64,000 bases of DNA from Ursidibacter maritimus (GTDB lineage: Bacteria; Pseudomonadota; Gammaproteobacteria; Enterobacterales; Pasteurellaceae). Within the stretch, counting starts at the first letter, position 1. Every line of letters begins with the position of its first letter. Below are positions 30,222 through 40,921 of the stretch, piece by piece. The notes below the pieces were generated by a model. It was not told the DNA's origin and did no database searches. It saw only the letters and a list, made by a program, of their open reading frames with translations. Location of the stretch: positions 186,001-250,000 of the forward strand of contig NZ_LEKN01000013.1 in NCBI RefSeq assembly GCF_009761395.1, read 5' to 3'. Both the position numbers and the translations under genes were made by a program.

Positions 30222-30420
30222 AGGGTTCTCCTTACTTGAGTATAAAAATCAGATGACCAAAGTGTATGTAAAATCAATCGAATATTCAAATATCAAAATA
30301 AAATTTTGCGACCTAGCGCAAATTTTTTAGAAAAAAAGTCTATTCGGATTGATTTTTTTGCATAAATACACAAAAATCCAGCATAATTTTAAATCTTAAT
30401 TGGATAATAAGGAAATCAAA

Positions 30421-30882
30421 GTGGAAAAAACAGATTCACTTTCGGAAGCATTTAAATCCCTTTTAAAAGAAGAAAAATTTGGTTCACAGAGTGAAATAGT
30501 TACAGCACTACAAGAGCTAGGTTTCACCCACGTCAATCAATCCAAGATATCTAGAATGCTTACTAAATTTGGTGCGGTAAGGACACGCAATACAAAAATG
30601 GAAATGGTTTACCAACTTCCTGCTGAATTGAGTGTACCAACAACCTCAAGCCCATTAAAAAATTTGGTTATTGATATTGATCATAATGATGTGTTAGTAG
30701 TTGTACGCACTAGCCCTGGAGCTGCACAGCTGATTGCACGATTACTTGATTCAATGGGAAAAGCAGAAGGTATTTTAGGTACTATCGCTGGCGATGATAC
30801 AATCTTTATCACCCCAACTCGTGAAACAAGTATAAAAACACTTATCCATAACATTACTGACTTATTTGAAACATCGCTCTAA
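30421..30882 (+). CDS. argR: arginine repressor ArgR
   Basis: ArgR is a DNA-binding repressor/activator that uses arginine as co-effector. It has 153 residues: an N-terminal winged helix (about 1-75; [33 protein letters not shown]) and a C-terminal hexamerisation and arginine-binding domain with [13 protein letters not shown] and [10 protein letters not shown]. The start is taken as GTG at 30421, with AAGGAAATCAAA just upstream. A TTG 21 bases earlier keeps the frame open but has no ribosome-binding site. No clear ARG box was recognised in the mdh-argR gap. Confidence 0.93.
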   Translation: MEKTDSLSEAFKSLLKEEKFGSQSEIVTALQELGFTHVNQSKISRMLTKFGAVRTRNTKMEMVYQLPAELSVPTTSSPLKNLVIDIDHNDVLVVVRTSPGAAQLIARLLDSMGKAEGILGTIAGDDTIFITPTRETSIKTLIHNITDLFETSL

Positions 30883-31778
30883 TGTATATTCTAATCACAG
30901 GTGGAACAGGTTTTATCGGAACTGCTCTTTGCCAAGAATTAATTAACCAAGGTCACTATCTTACTGTTTTAACCCGTCAATCACTGACAGCTCAAGAAGC
31001 GGTAAGTTACTGCCAAAATCTTGCAGATTTCCAAGATTTAAATCAATTTGATGCTGTTATCAACTTAGCAGGAGAGCCAATTTTTGATAAACCTTGGACA
31101 GATCAACAAAAGCAGAAACTGCTTTCAAGCCGATTGAACATCACAGAACAACTTGTCGAACTGTTCCATAAAAGTGAACAACCGCCTCATACCTTTATCT
31201 CAGGCTCTGCTACTGGATTTTATGGAGATTTAGGTTTTACAAAAAAATACGATGAACAAACCGCTTGTGGCACAAAATTCCCTGCTTTACTTTGCCAACA
31301 ATGGGAAGAAACCGCACTCCAAGCGGAAAGCTCACAAACACGAGTTTGCTTAGTACGGACAGGGATAGTTTTAGGCCCAACAGGTGGTGCGTTACAAAAA
31401 ATGCTACCGCTCTATAAATTCGGGCTAGGTGGTAAACTGGGTAACGGTAAACAACATTGGGCGTGGATTTCACGAAATGATCATATTCGTACAATACTAT
31501 TTTTACTGAATAATAAGCAAAGCCAAGGAGCTTATAACCTAGTTGCACCTAACAGTATCAGTAATGCTGATTTTAATCAGCAACTCGCCAAAGCATTAAA
31601 ACGTCCTGCATTTTTTAACGTCCCTAGTTTTCTCTTAAAACTAGGGCTTGGTGAGCGTTCGCAATTATTATTAGATAATCAACCGCTTATACCACAGAGG
31701 TTAATGGATGAAGGGTTTGAATTTCAGCATCACACTCTTGGAGAATACCTTAGCAATACTTTCTTATCTATCAAATAG
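30882..31778 (+). CDS. yfcH: YfcH-type NAD(P)-binding epimerase-like protein (TIGR01777)
   Basis: This 298-residue short-chain dehydrogenase/reductase-like protein is of unknown substrate. ITGGTGFIGTALCQ binds the cofactor; ISGSATGFYGD and WISRNDHIR are family marks. A C-terminal DUF1731 block carries PSFLLKLGLGE and LLDNQPLIPQRL. The gene starts inside the argR stop (TAATG), so the two are coupled. The family is widespread and uncharacterised. Confidence 0.88.
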   Translation: MYILITGGTGFIGTALCQELINQGHYLTVLTRQSLTAQEAVSYCQNLADFQDLNQFDAVINLAGEPIFDKPWTDQQKQKLLSSRLNITEQLVELFHKSEQPPHTFISGSATGFYGDLGFTKKYDEQTACGTKFPALLCQQWEETALQAESSQTRVCLVRTGIVLGPTGGALQKMLPLYKFGLGGKLGNGKQHWAWISRNDHIRTILFLLNNKQSQGAYNLVAPNSISNADFNQQLAKALKRPAFFNVPSFLLKLGLGERSQLLLDNQPLIPQRLMDEGFEFQHHTLGEYLSNTFLSIK

Positions 31779-31785
31779 AGACGAG

Positions 31786-31836
31786 AAAGCGGGCAGATTC
31801 GTAAAAATTTTTACCAATCTGCCCGCTTATTTATTA
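31786..31836. terminator. bidirectional terminator between yfcH and hemY
   Basis: AAGCGGGCAGATT (31787-31799) and AATCTGCCCGCTT (31816-31828) form a 13-base stem. The loop contains a further palindrome GTAAAAATTTTTAC. It separates convergent genes and has T-rich sequence on the right for the plus strand. The core is one base away from an uptake-signal core. Confidence 0.8.
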
Positions 31837-31844
31837 AAAAAGAC

Positions 31845-33098
31845 TTATGCTTTAGACTCTACGTCCTCTGGTAATGAAAGAACAGGTTCTTCATTTACAG
31901 ACACATTCACTTCTTTCAAATTATCTTGTCGAATACGAGCCACTAGTTCAGTATCATTAGTCTGTTCAGCAACATAAAGAGCCATAATACGGTCATTTGC
32001 GGTACATTCCTTATGTTCTAATACTTGAACAAAATAACCTTTAGCTTGAGCAAATAACCCTTCTCTTGCATAAATATAACCTAATGCACGAGCATAATCA
32101 TCTTGGTAATGTTCAGCGGCTTTGTTGTAACGTTTTGCCAAGACTTTCAACAACTTACTGTGTTCATCGACTTGTAAACGTGTTAGTTCCTTAAAGAGAG
32201 GTTGTAACTGTTCATCATCTGCTTTCTTAACTGTTTCTAGAGCAATTTCTGCTGCTGATTGATGATCATTAGTATCTAATAAACGCTTAATCAATGCTGT
32301 TCTTAAATAGACTGAACGACGGCGATTACTTGGTTGGTTATCCCACCAAGTCAGTAACCCTTCCTGACCATCATCATTCATTATCTCATCAAGTAATCCA
32401 TCTTCCACTTGATGTTCTAAAGATTCATACTCTTCCGCTGATAAGAAACTGCGTTTACCAATGACATCTAATACGTTATCTAACGCTTTATACGCTTTCG
32501 ATTTTTGGTAAATTTCAATCGCTAAACGTAAAGCATCAATGTTATTTGGTGCAAGCACTAATAAGCTATCAACGGAGCTACGAGCCGCTGGTAATTTACC
32601 TTGTTGCAATAAAATGCGAGTTCTTGCAATTTCAACTGCAATACTATTTGGACCTGCAATTTTTGATGCTTCTAAAAGATGCTTATTCGCAGCTAAATCA
32701 TCGCCACGTTGTTGAGCAGCCTCAGCGGCTTTAATAAAGTTTAAAACAGGCTCATCAGAGTGCATTGCATTTTTACTGATCAACTTCTCTGCTTTTGAAT
32801 AATCGCCTTCTGTCATTTTCATCAAACCTTCTAAAGTTTGTTTTTGTGCTAACTTACGTTTACGATTACCAAACCATTGATAAGAACCTCGACTTAAACG
32901 GAAAAATCGAGTAACCACCCATTCTAATAAATAGACCGTAGCCATAGAAATAGCGAAGAATACAATAAGCATAACTAAGCTCATTTCAAAAATCTTACTA
33001 CCCGTTTCGATACGGACATAACCTTGGCTACCCGCCATATAAGGCGCTAAAATCAATCCAGCTAGCACTAATAGCATTAAAAAGAGAACACGAAACAT
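31845..33098 (-). CDS. hemY: HemY, TPR membrane protein of the haem operon
   Basis: This 417-residue inner-membrane protein has two N-terminal membrane helices (about 3-22 and 38-62) and then TPR-like helices facing the periplasm. GSQGYV in the first loop matches the E. coli protein. Its precise role in haem synthesis is unsettled; it always follows hemX in enteric and related operons. Three start codons stand in a row after AGGAGG; the third (33098) has the best spacing and matches the family N-terminus. It is the last gene of hemCDXY. Confidence 0.9.
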   Translation of the reverse strand: MFRVLFLMLLVLAGLILAPYMAGSQGYVRIETGSKIFEMSLVMLIVFFAISMATVYLLEWVVTRFFRLSRGSYQWFGNRKRKLAQKQTLEGLMKMTEGDYSKAEKLISKNAMHSDEPVLNFIKAAEAAQQRGDDLAANKHLLEASKIAGPNSIAVEIARTRILLQQGKLPAARSSVDSLLVLAPNNIDALRLAIEIYQKSKAYKALDNVLDVIGKRSFLSAEEYESLEHQVEDGLLDEIMNDDGQEGLLTWWDNQPSNRRRSVYLRTALIKRLLDTNDHQSAAEIALETVKKADDEQLQPLFKELTRLQVDEHSKLLKVLAKRYNKAAEHYQDDYARALGYIYAREGLFAQAKGYFVQVLEHKECTANDRIMALYVAEQTNDTELVARIRQDNLKEVNVSVNEEPVLSLPEDVESKA

Positions 33099-33107
33099 CA
33101 TCACCTC

Positions 33108-34565
33108 CTATTGTGCATTCGCAGGTTGTTCAGCGTTATTCGCTGGTTGCTCTGTAGCTTGCTCAGCCGTTTTTTCTTCCGCTGTTTTTTCTACTTTCGC
33201 ATCTTCGACTTTCAGTTGTTCTAATGTTTTATCAGCATCAAGTTGAATTTTTTGTACTGGCTCAGGCGTTTTATTCAATGCTTGTTCTAACAAGCTTAGG
33301 CTTTGTAAACCATTTGGTGCATCAATATAAATAGACTGCTCAATTAAATCATCAATTTCTTTTAAGAACTGCTTCACATTGTTATTTTGTACATCAAAAT
33401 AACTTCTTACCCAAGTTCCCACCGCTTCTAAAGATTGCTTATACAATTCATTTTGCTGACGAGGTACGGCTAAAATTGCAATTTGTAAGCGTAAGCGAAT
33501 GTTTTCTCTCAAATATATTTCTTGATTTGGTGCGATAAAGGCTTTTTCATTTGCTTTATTTTTATCACTTACACGAATAAAGTGGCTCAAGAAAGAGTCT
33601 GCACTCTTCTCAATATTTTTCTGCCAATCCGCTAACGAATCACTTACCTCGCCATTGTCTTGGGAAGAGAAGGAATCATTATCTAACATCGGCATGTCAT
33701 CCACTTTATTTGCTAAGTTAGCCAAACGCTGCATTAAGTTATTTTGATCAACCTTATTCACACTCGCGATCTGTTTAAGATCAGCTTTAATCGCATCACG
33801 AACAGCTTGAACATTACCGCTAGTAACCTGACTTAGTGCATTATCAGCTTCAACAAGTAGATTTTTAGCTGTATCAATATCATTGTCTAATACCATTTTT
33901 CGTAAGGCATTATTCAATAAGAAATCTGCATCAGATAATAACCAGGCACTCGTATCCGCCTTAGGCGTTGAACCTATTTTTTTAAGTTGTAACTGTAATC
34001 CATTGATTTGCTGCGCATAATTAGATTGTTCATGCTCTAACTGAGCAATTTTCTCTAATGATTTCTGATAATCATTAGTTAATTGAGCAAGTTGTGCTTT
34101 TTCTGCCTCAAAATTTGGTAACTCTACTGCTGTTTGCGTACTACTGCTCGATGTAACACTCACATTTGCAACTTGTTGTTTTAACGCTTCAATTTGAGCT
34201 TCAACTTCAGAAAATTTCTTATTTGCAAAGAAATGTCCAGCGCCACCAATACCTAATGCAATCAATAGTGCTAAAATCGCAATAGCTTTACCACCTGATT
34301 TTTGCTTTTCTTTCTTTTCTTGGCTAGGTTTAACTTCTTCTTCCACTTTAGAATCCTCTTCTACTTTTTCCTCTAATTCCTCAGAAGCGGTGACATTCTC
34401 AGTTTCTTTTGCAAAATTGCTTTCTGATGTTACCGCTTGTTGCTCTATTTGTTGTTCCATTTGTGGTGTTTCCAGATTAGGTTCAACTTCAACCTTCTCG
34501 TCAACTTTTGCTAAATCAATCTGCTGCGAATCAACCACTTTATGCTTTTTATTCTGTTTAGACAT
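33108..34565 (-). CDS. hemX: HemX, uroporphyrinogen-III C-methyltransferase-like membrane protein
   Basis: This 485-residue single-pass membrane protein has an acidic, Glu/Gln-rich cytoplasmic N-terminus (about 1-90). A membrane helix (KAIAILALLIALGIGGAGHF) and a coiled coil (about 125-190) follow, then a conserved helical domain and a Gln/Ala-rich C-terminal tail. Despite the name used in databases it has no methyltransferase motif. It is longer than E. coli HemX (393) because of the low-complexity ends. ATG 34565 follows AAGGTGGG. Confidence 0.88.
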   Translation of the reverse strand: MSKQNKKHKVVDSQQIDLAKVDEKVEVEPNLETPQMEQQIEQQAVTSESNFAKETENVTASEELEEKVEEDSKVEEEVKPSQEKKEKQKSGGKAIAILALLIALGIGGAGHFFANKKFSEVEAQIEALKQQVANVSVTSSSSTQTAVELPNFEAEKAQLAQLTNDYQKSLEKIAQLEHEQSNYAQQINGLQLQLKKIGSTPKADTSAWLLSDADFLLNNALRKMVLDNDIDTAKNLLVEADNALSQVTSGNVQAVRDAIKADLKQIASVNKVDQNNLMQRLANLANKVDDMPMLDNDSFSSQDNGEVSDSLADWQKNIEKSADSFLSHFIRVSDKNKANEKAFIAPNQEIYLRENIRLRLQIAILAVPRQQNELYKQSLEAVGTWVRSYFDVQNNNVKQFLKEIDDLIEQSIYIDAPNGLQSLSLLEQALNKTPEPVQKIQLDADKTLEQLKVEDAKVEKTAEEKTAEQATEQPANNAEQPANAQ

Positions 34566-34582
34566 AAGTCCCACCTTTTAAT

Positions 34583-35341
34583 TTAAGATTGATGATATGT
34601 TAAAAGTGTTTCCAATAAACTCATATTATCCGCTTTTTTAGACACTATAATACTTTCTTGCTGCCACCCTAAACGATTGGCAATTTTGGCTAATCGCTCA
34701 CCTACAACAAGAATCCGACAGCTAAAAAGCCATTTTTGTTCCATTTCTAATGTTTTTTCTGCTAATAGCGATAAAATTTCTGCACTAGTAGCAATAATGG
34801 TATCCACCCCAACTCGTTTGGCAAGGCTAATTTTTTCCGATAAATTCTCTGCGGATTCAATTCGTTGGTAGCATTCTAGTACTTGAACCTTTGCGCCACG
34901 AAGGATAGCCTGCTCTGTAAAAAATTCACGCCCCGTATTTGCTCTTAAAATTAAGATATTTTTGTCTTGCAACTGTTGCATTTCAGGTAATGCTAATAAG
35001 CCTTCGCTATTTTCAGATTGTAACGGATAACGCACCGCTTGTTCACTCTTTGCTGAAAAATAATTCGCCGAACCTTGCCCTACCGCAAAATAGATTAGAT
35101 CCGTTCGCCAAGCAAAACCTGTTTCACTTAATGTTTGTGTGGCAAAATCTACCGCATTCTTAGACACAGCAAAAACATAATCACCCGAATTTAATCTCCC
35201 TAATGCAGAAGGTAAAAGCGGAAGTTCTCTGCCATTCTCAACCATAAATAACGGTTGATGAATTGCAAATAGACCTTGTTCTACGAGTAATTCTGTTAAT
35301 TTTTCCCCGCGTAAATCAGGGCGTGTTACTAATACATTCAT
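34583..35341 (-). CDS. hemD: uroporphyrinogen-III synthase
   Basis: HemD closes hydroxymethylbilane to uroporphyrinogen III. The 252-residue protein begins MNVLVTRPDLRGE, typical of the family, and has two lobes. VGVDTIIATSAEIL is near residue 170. Sequence conservation in this family is low, so the call rests on this pattern together with its place between hemC and hemX. It starts 5 bases after the hemC stop without a clear Shine-Dalgarno, which suggests translational coupling. Confidence 0.9.
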   Translation of the reverse strand: MNVLVTRPDLRGEKLTELLVEQGLFAIHQPLFMVENGRELPLLPSALGRLNSGDYVFAVSKNAVDFATQTLSETGFAWRTDLIYFAVGQGSANYFSAKSEQAVRYPLQSENSEGLLALPEMQQLQDKNILILRANTGREFFTEQAILRGAKVQVLECYQRIESAENLSEKISLAKRVGVDTIIATSAEILSLLAEKTLEMEQKWLFSCRILVVGERLAKIANRLGWQQESIIVSKKADNMSLLETLLTYHQS

Positions 35342-35346
35342 TGGAA

Positions 35347-36273
35347 TTAATCTTGATAGATTTCTTGTAAAATTTTATCTGCACCTTGTGCCAATAATTT
35401 TTCAGCAACTTCCACCCCTAACTTCTCGGCATCTTGAACTGGTGCAGATGCCGATGCTCGAATAATGCTTGAACCATCTAGGCTACCGACTAATGCCCGT
35501 AAAGTGAGAGTGTCACCTTGTAATTCAGCAAAACCACCAATTGGCACTTGGCAGCCACCTTGTAAGCGATTATTCATTGCACGTTCTGCTTTAACACAAT
35601 AAGCTGTTTGAGAATGGTTAAGAACGCTGATATAGGATAGAACGCGTTCATCATTTAAACGTGTTTCAATGCCAACCGCACCTTGCCCAACTGCTGGTAA
35701 CGACTGTTCTGTAGAAATAAAGCTACGAATACGCTCAGGTACTCCTAAACGAATTAATCCCGCTGATGCTAAAATAATCGCATCATACTCTCCATTATCC
35801 AATTTACTCAAACGAGTTCCAACATTGCCACGCAAGGATTTTACCTGTAAATGTGGATAAGATGCCATTATCTGACATTGACGACGTAGGCTTGATGTCC
35901 CCACAATCGCCCCTGACGGTAACTCATCTAAACTAGCGTAATGATTTGATACAAAGGCATCTCGCGGATCTTCTCGTTCACAAATCACAGCAAGCCCTAG
36001 TCCTTCAGGGAAAGCCATTGGAACATCTTTCATTGAATGAACAGCTAAATCAGCTCGATTTTCTAACAAAGCGAGTTCTAATTCTTTAACAAATAAACCT
36101 TTGCCACCAATTTTTGCTAAAGGAGTATCAAGAATGATATCACCTTTAGTCACCATTGTTACAAGCTCTACTGATACTTCAGGAAAACGTTGTTCTAAGG
36201 CTTGTTTCACAAAGTTTGCCTGCCATAAGGCTAGTGGGCTTTGACGGGTTGCAATTCGTAAAATATCTTTCAT
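35347..36273 (-). CDS. hemC: hydroxymethylbilane synthase (porphobilinogen deaminase)
   Basis: HemC condenses four porphobilinogen molecules. It has 308 residues. [14 protein letters not shown] is at the N-terminus, [11 protein letters not shown] carries substrate-binding arginines, and [14 protein letters not shown] carries the cysteine that holds the dipyrromethane cofactor. The ATG at 36273 gives the family length although no strong Shine-Dalgarno is seen. It is the first gene of the hemCDXY operon. Confidence 0.97.
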   Translation of the reverse strand: MKDILRIATRQSPLALWQANFVKQALEQRFPEVSVELVTMVTKGDIILDTPLAKIGGKGLFVKELELALLENRADLAVHSMKDVPMAFPEGLGLAVICEREDPRDAFVSNHYASLDELPSGAIVGTSSLRRQCQIMASYPHLQVKSLRGNVGTRLSKLDNGEYDAIILASAGLIRLGVPERIRSFISTEQSLPAVGQGAVGIETRLNDERVLSYISVLNHSQTAYCVKAERAMNNRLQGGCQVPIGGFAELQGDTLTLRALVGSLDGSSIIRASASAPVQDAEKLGVEVAEKLLAQGADKILQEIYQD

Positions 36274-36371
36274 TAGATTGTGATTTTTTATGATGAAAAT
36301 AGGCATATCCTACCACTATTTCAGGTTTTCTGCCAAACGCTTCATTACTTTCAAGTCGTTATCTAACTCAT

Positions 36372-36399
36372 AAAAAAAGCAGAGTAATCTCAACTCTGC
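36372..36399 (-). terminator. intrinsic terminator of thrAB
   Basis: The 7-base stem GCAGAGT/ACTCTGC is followed on the minus strand by seven T residues. It lies 27 bases past the thrB stop and closes the operon without a thrC gene. Confidence 0.9.
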
Positions 36400-36425
36400 C
36401 TTATTTCTGATTTTAACAACTCAAT

Positions 36426-37373
36426 TTAACCAATCGCTCTCGCACCTTGATTATCTACCTTACAAATATGAATAAATCCTTCATTATTTTGTAGATAATT
36501 ACTTTCAAGATAACTATATAGTTTTTGAGCGTGAGCAAGATCAGGGGCAATGGCAAACATTGTCGGGCCAGATCCTGAGATTCCAACCGCTAATGCACCT
36601 AAGTCTTTACAACCTTGGCGAACTTCTGGAAAGTTTGGTAATAAAGCCTCGCGATATGGTTCTGCGACTAAATCTTTCATCATCAACGCCGCAAGCTGTG
36701 CTTGTCTAGAGTGGCAAGCGTGAACAAAACTCCCCAAATAGCGAGCTTGGGAAATAACATCTTGACGAGTGTAAGTTTTCGGCAAAATTGCTCTTGCTTC
36801 TGCGGTAGAAACTTCAATCCCAGGGTAAGCTAATACCCAATACCACTCATCAAAGAAGGGTAATGGTTGGCAAATATTGCCCAGTGATTGTGTCATTAAC
36901 TGCAAACCGCCTAAGTAGCAAGGGGCAACATTATCATAGTGAATAGAACCTGAAATACGCCCTTCAAGTTCTCCCATCATTTCCAATAATTCCATTTTAG
37001 AGAACGGTTCTGCGTGGAACTGATTTAATGCCACCAGTGCCGCCACAATAGAACAAGCACTTGAGCCTAAACCTGAACCAATTGGCATATTCTTTTCCAG
37101 GGTTAAGCGAAGTTTTTTGACTTCTCCACCACGCAATTTTAAACGTTCACTAAAAAGTACATAGGCTTGGTAAACAATGTTTTTTTGTGGCTCTTTTGGC
37201 AATTTACGCACAAAATAGCCAACACTTTCTAATTCAAATGGCTGATCCGATTCTTCAATTTGCACCACATCGCCCAATAATGAGCCATCAATCGGTGAAA
37301 TGGCTGTGCCTAAAGAGTCAAAACCTACGCTTAAATTTGCACTTGATGCTGGTGCATAAATACGCAATGCCAT
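36426..37373 (-). CDS. thrB: homoserine kinase
   Basis: ThrB phosphorylates homoserine on the way to threonine. It is a GHMP kinase of 315 residues. [16 protein letters not shown] is at the N-terminus, the ATP-binding [17 protein letters not shown] is near residue 95, and [12 protein letters not shown] is near the C-terminus. The start overlaps the thrA stop (TAATG), so it is coupled to thrA and subject to the same attenuator. Confidence 0.97.
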   Translation of the reverse strand: MALRIYAPASSANLSVGFDSLGTAISPIDGSLLGDVVQIEESDQPFELESVGYFVRKLPKEPQKNIVYQAYVLFSERLKLRGGEVKKLRLTLEKNMPIGSGLGSSACSIVAALVALNQFHAEPFSKMELLEMMGELEGRISGSIHYDNVAPCYLGGLQLMTQSLGNICQPLPFFDEWYWVLAYPGIEVSTAEARAILPKTYTRQDVISQARYLGSFVHACHSRQAQLAALMMKDLVAEPYREALLPNFPEVRQGCKDLGALAVGISGSGPTMFAIAPDLAHAQKLYSYLESNYLQNNEGFIHICKVDNQGARAIG

Positions 37374-39829
37374 TAGTTTGCACCCCCATGTAATGTACGC
37401 AGAATGTCCGCAAAAATCCCTGCTGCGGTTACACTATTCCCTGCACCATAACCACGTAACAAGAGTGGAATTGGGTTGTAATAACGTGTGTAGAATGCAA
37501 GGGCATTTTCACCATTTTTCACTTTATAAAGTGGATCATTTCCATCAACTTCTTTGATAGCGACTTTGCATTTAGCATTTTCAATCACACCCACATAACG
37601 TAAAACATTACCCGAAGCGGTTGCTTTCTCAACACGTTTTGCAAATTCAGTATCTAAATTTGGTAATTCTGCTAAAAATTCTTCGGTGGTTTTCCCTTCT
37701 GTAAAACCTTGTGGTAACACACCTTCCACTTCAATATCATCAAGCTCTAATGATAAGCCCGTTTCACGAGCCAAAATAAGTAATTTACGAGCCACATCTT
37801 GACCAGACAGATCATCACGCGGATCAGGCTCGGTAAAACCTTTCTCTTTCGCAATCAACGTCGCTTGTGAAAGTGTTAAACCTTCTTCCAATTTACCGAA
37901 AATAAATGAAAGTGAACCTGAAAGAATACCTTCAAACTTCTCTACTTCATCGCCTGCGGCAAGTAAGTTTTGTAGGTTTTCAATAACAGGTAAGCCTGCA
38001 CCCACGTTAGTTTCATATAAGAATTTATGCTGACTTTGGCGTGCATTTTCACGCATTTCTTGATAGTAAGCATAACTTGAAGTGTTTGCTTTTTTGTTTG
38101 GTGTAACGACGTGGAAACCTTCTTTTAAAGCACGAGCATATAAATTCGCCACCGAATGAGCAGTTGTACAATCTACAAATACAGGGTTTACAACGTGATG
38201 TAACTTGATAAACGAAAGTAACACATCAAAATCTGAAGGCTGAGTTGCAGACTCTAGATCACTTTTCCAGTTATCTAAATTTAAGCCATTTTCATTCAGC
38301 AGCATTTTATTGGAGTTAGCTAATGCACAGACACGAATTTCAATATCCTTCTTTGCTAAATATTCCTTTTGTTGTTTAATTTGTTCGATTAGTTCTCCAC
38401 CCACACCACCGACACCAACTAGAAAAATATCAACCACTTTTTTATTATTAAAAAGTGCTTGGTGAGTGGCTTTAACTGCTTCAATCGCTTTATTTAACGG
38501 AACAACCGCTGAAATTGAACGCTCTGAAGAACCTTGTGCAATCGCAACAATACTGATATTCGCTTGAGCCAATGCAGAGAAGAAACGAGCTGCAATACCT
38601 TTCGCCGTACGCATACCATCGCCTACCACAGAAACAACCGAAAGATCTTTAATCACTTCAACAGGATCTAATAACCCTTCTTTTAATTCATTAGCAAAGG
38701 TTTGGTTTAATGCTGAAAGTGCTTTATCGGCAGATTTAACAGGTACACAGAAACTAATACTATATTCTGATGAAGATTGTGTAATTAAAATGACGGAAAT
38801 ACCCGCTTCTGACATTGCAGAGAAGACACGAGCCGCCATTCCCACCATTCCTTGCATACCCGAACCCGATACATTAAACATGGCGACATTATCTAAATTC
38901 GTAATCCCTTTTACTTTTAAACCATCATTTGCCACATTGCCATCAATGATAGTGCCTTTGCCTTCAGGATTACCCGTATTTTTAATTAAACAAGGAATTT
39001 GTAGTGGCACTAATGGACCAATCGTGCGAGGGTGAATAACTTTTGCACCGAAGTAAGAAAGCTCCATAGCCTCTTGATAACTCATTGATTCTAAACAGAT
39101 TGCATCAGGTACTAAACGTGGATCACAAGTATAAACCCCATCAACGTCCGTCCAAATTTCACAAATATCCGCTTTTAAACAAGCTGCTAAACAAGCAGCG
39201 GAATAATCAGAGCCATTACGACCGAGTAAAACCAACTCTCCTTTATCATTCCCTGCGGTAAAACCAGCCATTAACACTACATTTTTCTTCGGAATTGAGC
39301 CAGCATCAACACGTTTAGTCGATTCTGCAATATCCACTGATGACTCTAAATAGCTACCATTAGCTAATAATTTCTCAACAGGATCAATGCGGGTCACCTC
39401 ATAACCTTTTGCTTCAAACCAGCCTTTCATCATCGCAATCGACAATTTTTCCCCACGACTATGTACCGTTGCACTCACGTTATCTGGGCAGAATTTATTT
39501 TTAGCCGCTTGATCCGCAATGCTGCAAATATCGGCTAATTCTGCTTGAATAAATTGAGCCAATCCTTCACGATCAAACTTGTTATTAGCTGCATATAATC
39601 CATTGATAATGTTATCAAAAATTTCATTGGCTTCAGTAAGGTGGGATTGGTAGGATTCGCCTGCTTGGGCTTTATCAACGATGGCTACGAGATGGTTAGT
39701 AATTTTGGCTGGAGCGGAAAGAACACCTGCTGCTTGGTCGCTTAAATGGGCTTTTTCGATAATATCGGCAGCTTGCATAAAGCGTTCAGCATTGGCTAAA
39801 GAAGTGCCTCCAAATTTTAAAACTCGCAT
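37373..39829 (-). CDS. thrA: bifunctional aspartokinase I / homoserine dehydrogenase I
   Basis: ThrA carries out the first and third steps from aspartate to homoserine. It has 818 residues (E. coli 820). The aspartokinase domain starts [17 protein letters not shown], two ACT regulatory domains are in about 315-460, and the homoserine dehydrogenase domain follows from about 465 with the NAD(P)-binding [16 protein letters not shown] and the catalytic region [21 protein letters not shown] precedes the ATG. Threonine feedback is expected through the ACT domains, and expression through the upstream leader. Confidence 0.98.
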   Translation of the reverse strand: MRVLKFGGTSLANAERFMQAADIIEKAHLSDQAAGVLSAPAKITNHLVAIVDKAQAGESYQSHLTEANEIFDNIINGLYAANNKFDREGLAQFIQAELADICSIADQAAKNKFCPDNVSATVHSRGEKLSIAMMKGWFEAKGYEVTRIDPVEKLLANGSYLESSVDIAESTKRVDAGSIPKKNVVLMAGFTAGNDKGELVLLGRNGSDYSAACLAACLKADICEIWTDVDGVYTCDPRLVPDAICLESMSYQEAMELSYFGAKVIHPRTIGPLVPLQIPCLIKNTGNPEGKGTIIDGNVANDGLKVKGITNLDNVAMFNVSGSGMQGMVGMAARVFSAMSEAGISVILITQSSSEYSISFCVPVKSADKALSALNQTFANELKEGLLDPVEVIKDLSVVSVVGDGMRTAKGIAARFFSALAQANISIVAIAQGSSERSISAVVPLNKAIEAVKATHQALFNNKKVVDIFLVGVGGVGGELIEQIKQQKEYLAKKDIEIRVCALANSNKMLLNENGLNLDNWKSDLESATQPSDFDVLLSFIKLHHVVNPVFVDCTTAHSVANLYARALKEGFHVVTPNKKANTSSYAYYQEMRENARQSQHKFLYETNVGAGLPVIENLQNLLAAGDEVEKFEGILSGSLSFIFGKLEEGLTLSQATLIAKEKGFTEPDPRDDLSGQDVARKLLILARETGLSLELDDIEVEGVLPQGFTEGKTTEEFLAELPNLDTEFAKRVEKATASGNVLRYVGVIENAKCKVAIKEVDGNDPLYKVKNGENALAFYTRYYNPIPLLLRGYGAGNSVTAAGIFADILRTLHGGAN

Positions 39830-39873
39830 AGTTTCTCCTGATTGAATAAAAGTTAAATGTTTGCAAAAAAGGT

Positions 39874-39902
39874 ATAAAAAAAACCCGCTTATTTAGCGGG
39901 TT
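39874..39902 (-). terminator. threonine attenuator terminator
   Basis: On the minus strand AACCCGCT and AGCGGGTT form an 8-base stem with a 5-base loop, followed by a run of eight T residues. It lies between the thrL leader and thrA. Confidence 0.93.
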
Positions 39903-39926
39903 CTCTCGTTTTATTCGTTCCGTTTT

Positions 39927-40001
39927 CTAACCACGAACACCCGCACTATGTTGGCACATAATGGTCATAATTGTTGTGGTAATAGTTGTTAAACGGTTCA
40001 T
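39927..40001 (-). CDS. thrL: thr operon leader peptide
   Basis: A 24-residue open frame on the minus strand starts MNRLTTITTTIMTIM and ends at TAG. Six threonine and three isoleucine codons are clustered in its first 14 residues, as expected for control by charged Thr- and Ile-tRNA in the ThrL type of leader. AGAGAGATTAAG precedes the ATG. Stalling at these codons would prevent the downstream terminator at 39874-39902 from forming. Confidence 0.92.
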   Translation of the reverse strand: MNRLTTITTTIMTIMCQHSAGVRG

Positions 40002-40036
40002 CTTAATCTCTCTAACTCAGAGTAAAAACGGCTAGA

Positions 40037-40065
40037 AGAATGGGCGAAAACGATTGCTTTGTCAA
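40037..40065 (-). promoter_or_regulatory. probable thr operon promoter
   Basis: On the minus strand a consensus -35 TTGACA (40060-40065) lies 17 bases from a weak -10, CATTCT (40037-40042). The predicted start is about 30 bases before the thrL ATG. The rest of 40066-40194, upstream of sodA, is AT-rich and contains one uptake-signal core but no other element I can support. Confidence 0.5.
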
Positions 40066-40194
40066 TATATTTTTACAAAAAATCACTTTTTTTGTTTTAG
40101 ATCAAAAAACTCTGTATTCCCTCTCATTTTTTGATAGGATAAGCGGTGAGTTTCGACTCAATTTTTACTTATTATTTTTTTGAAGGATTTAAAA

Positions 40195-40836
40195 ATGACA
40201 TACAGATTACCTGAATTAGGCTACGATTATGATGCGTTAGAGCCACATTTTGATGCCAAAACAATGGAAATTCACCATTCTAAGCATCACCAAGCGTATA
40301 TCAATAACGCAAATGCAGCATTAGAATCTCATTCTGAATTATTAGCTAAATGCCCAGGTTCGTTAATCCAAGATTTATCTCAAGTACCTGCGGAAAAACG
40401 AGCAGCAGTGCGTAATAACGTGGGGGGACACGTTAATCACACATTATTCTGGAAAGGTTTAAAAACAGGTACAACTTTAACAGGTTCATTAAAAGAAGCG
40501 ATTGAACAGGATTTCGGTACTGTTGAAAACTTCCAAGCTGAATTTGAGAAAGCAGCAACAACTCGTTTTGGCTCTGGTTGGGCGTGGTTAGTATTGGAAG
40601 ATGGCAAATTAGCCGTTGTTTCAACAGCTAACCAAGATTCACCATTAATGGGTAAAGAGGTTGCGGGCGTTTCTGGCTACCCAATTTTAGGCTTAGATGT
40701 TTGGGAACATGCTTACTACTTAAACTACCAAAATCGTCGTCCAGATTATATCAAAGCATTCTGGAATGTCGTAAACTGGGACGAAGCTGCACGCCGCTTT
40801 GAAGATAAAGTAAAAACTTGTGGCTGTGCAAAATAA
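40195..40836 (+). CDS. sodA: superoxide dismutase, manganese type
   Basis: SodA converts superoxide to hydrogen peroxide and oxygen. It has 213 residues. Metal ligands are in [13 protein letters not shown] (first histidine), [10 protein letters not shown], and [19 protein letters not shown] (Asp and His). The glycine/glutamine pattern ([19 protein letters not shown]) indicates the Mn rather than the Fe type. AAGGA precedes the ATG at 40195. The C-terminus ends in an unusual cysteine-containing TCGCAK tail. Confidence 0.96.
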   Translation: MTYRLPELGYDYDALEPHFDAKTMEIHHSKHHQAYINNANAALESHSELLAKCPGSLIQDLSQVPAEKRAAVRNNVGGHVNHTLFWKGLKTGTTLTGSLKEAIEQDFGTVENFQAEFEKAATTRFGSGWAWLVLEDGKLAVVSTANQDSPLMGKEVAGVSGYPILGLDVWEHAYYLNYQNRRPDYIKAFWNVVNWDEAARRFEDKVKTCGCAK

Positions 40837-40865
40837 GCTAAAACGCTAAATTACTTTTATCTACT

Positions 40866-40914
40866 TGCTCCTAAATAGTTGGATAATAAGCCAATTATTT
40901 AGGAGCAGTTTTAT
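40866..40914 (+). terminator. intrinsic terminator of sodA
   Basis: A long near-perfect stem (TGCTCCTAAATAGTTGG with CCAATTATTTAGGAGCA) has an 8-base loop and is followed by GTTTTAT. It also stands 3' of the convergent ydgA and may work in both directions. Confidence 0.85.
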
Positions 40915-40921
40915 AATGGGC

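Noticed and set aside
30222-30420. ARG box between mdh and argR
   Set aside because: TCGAATATTCAAA at about 30278 has the two half-motifs directly abutting instead of separated by four bases; not convincing.
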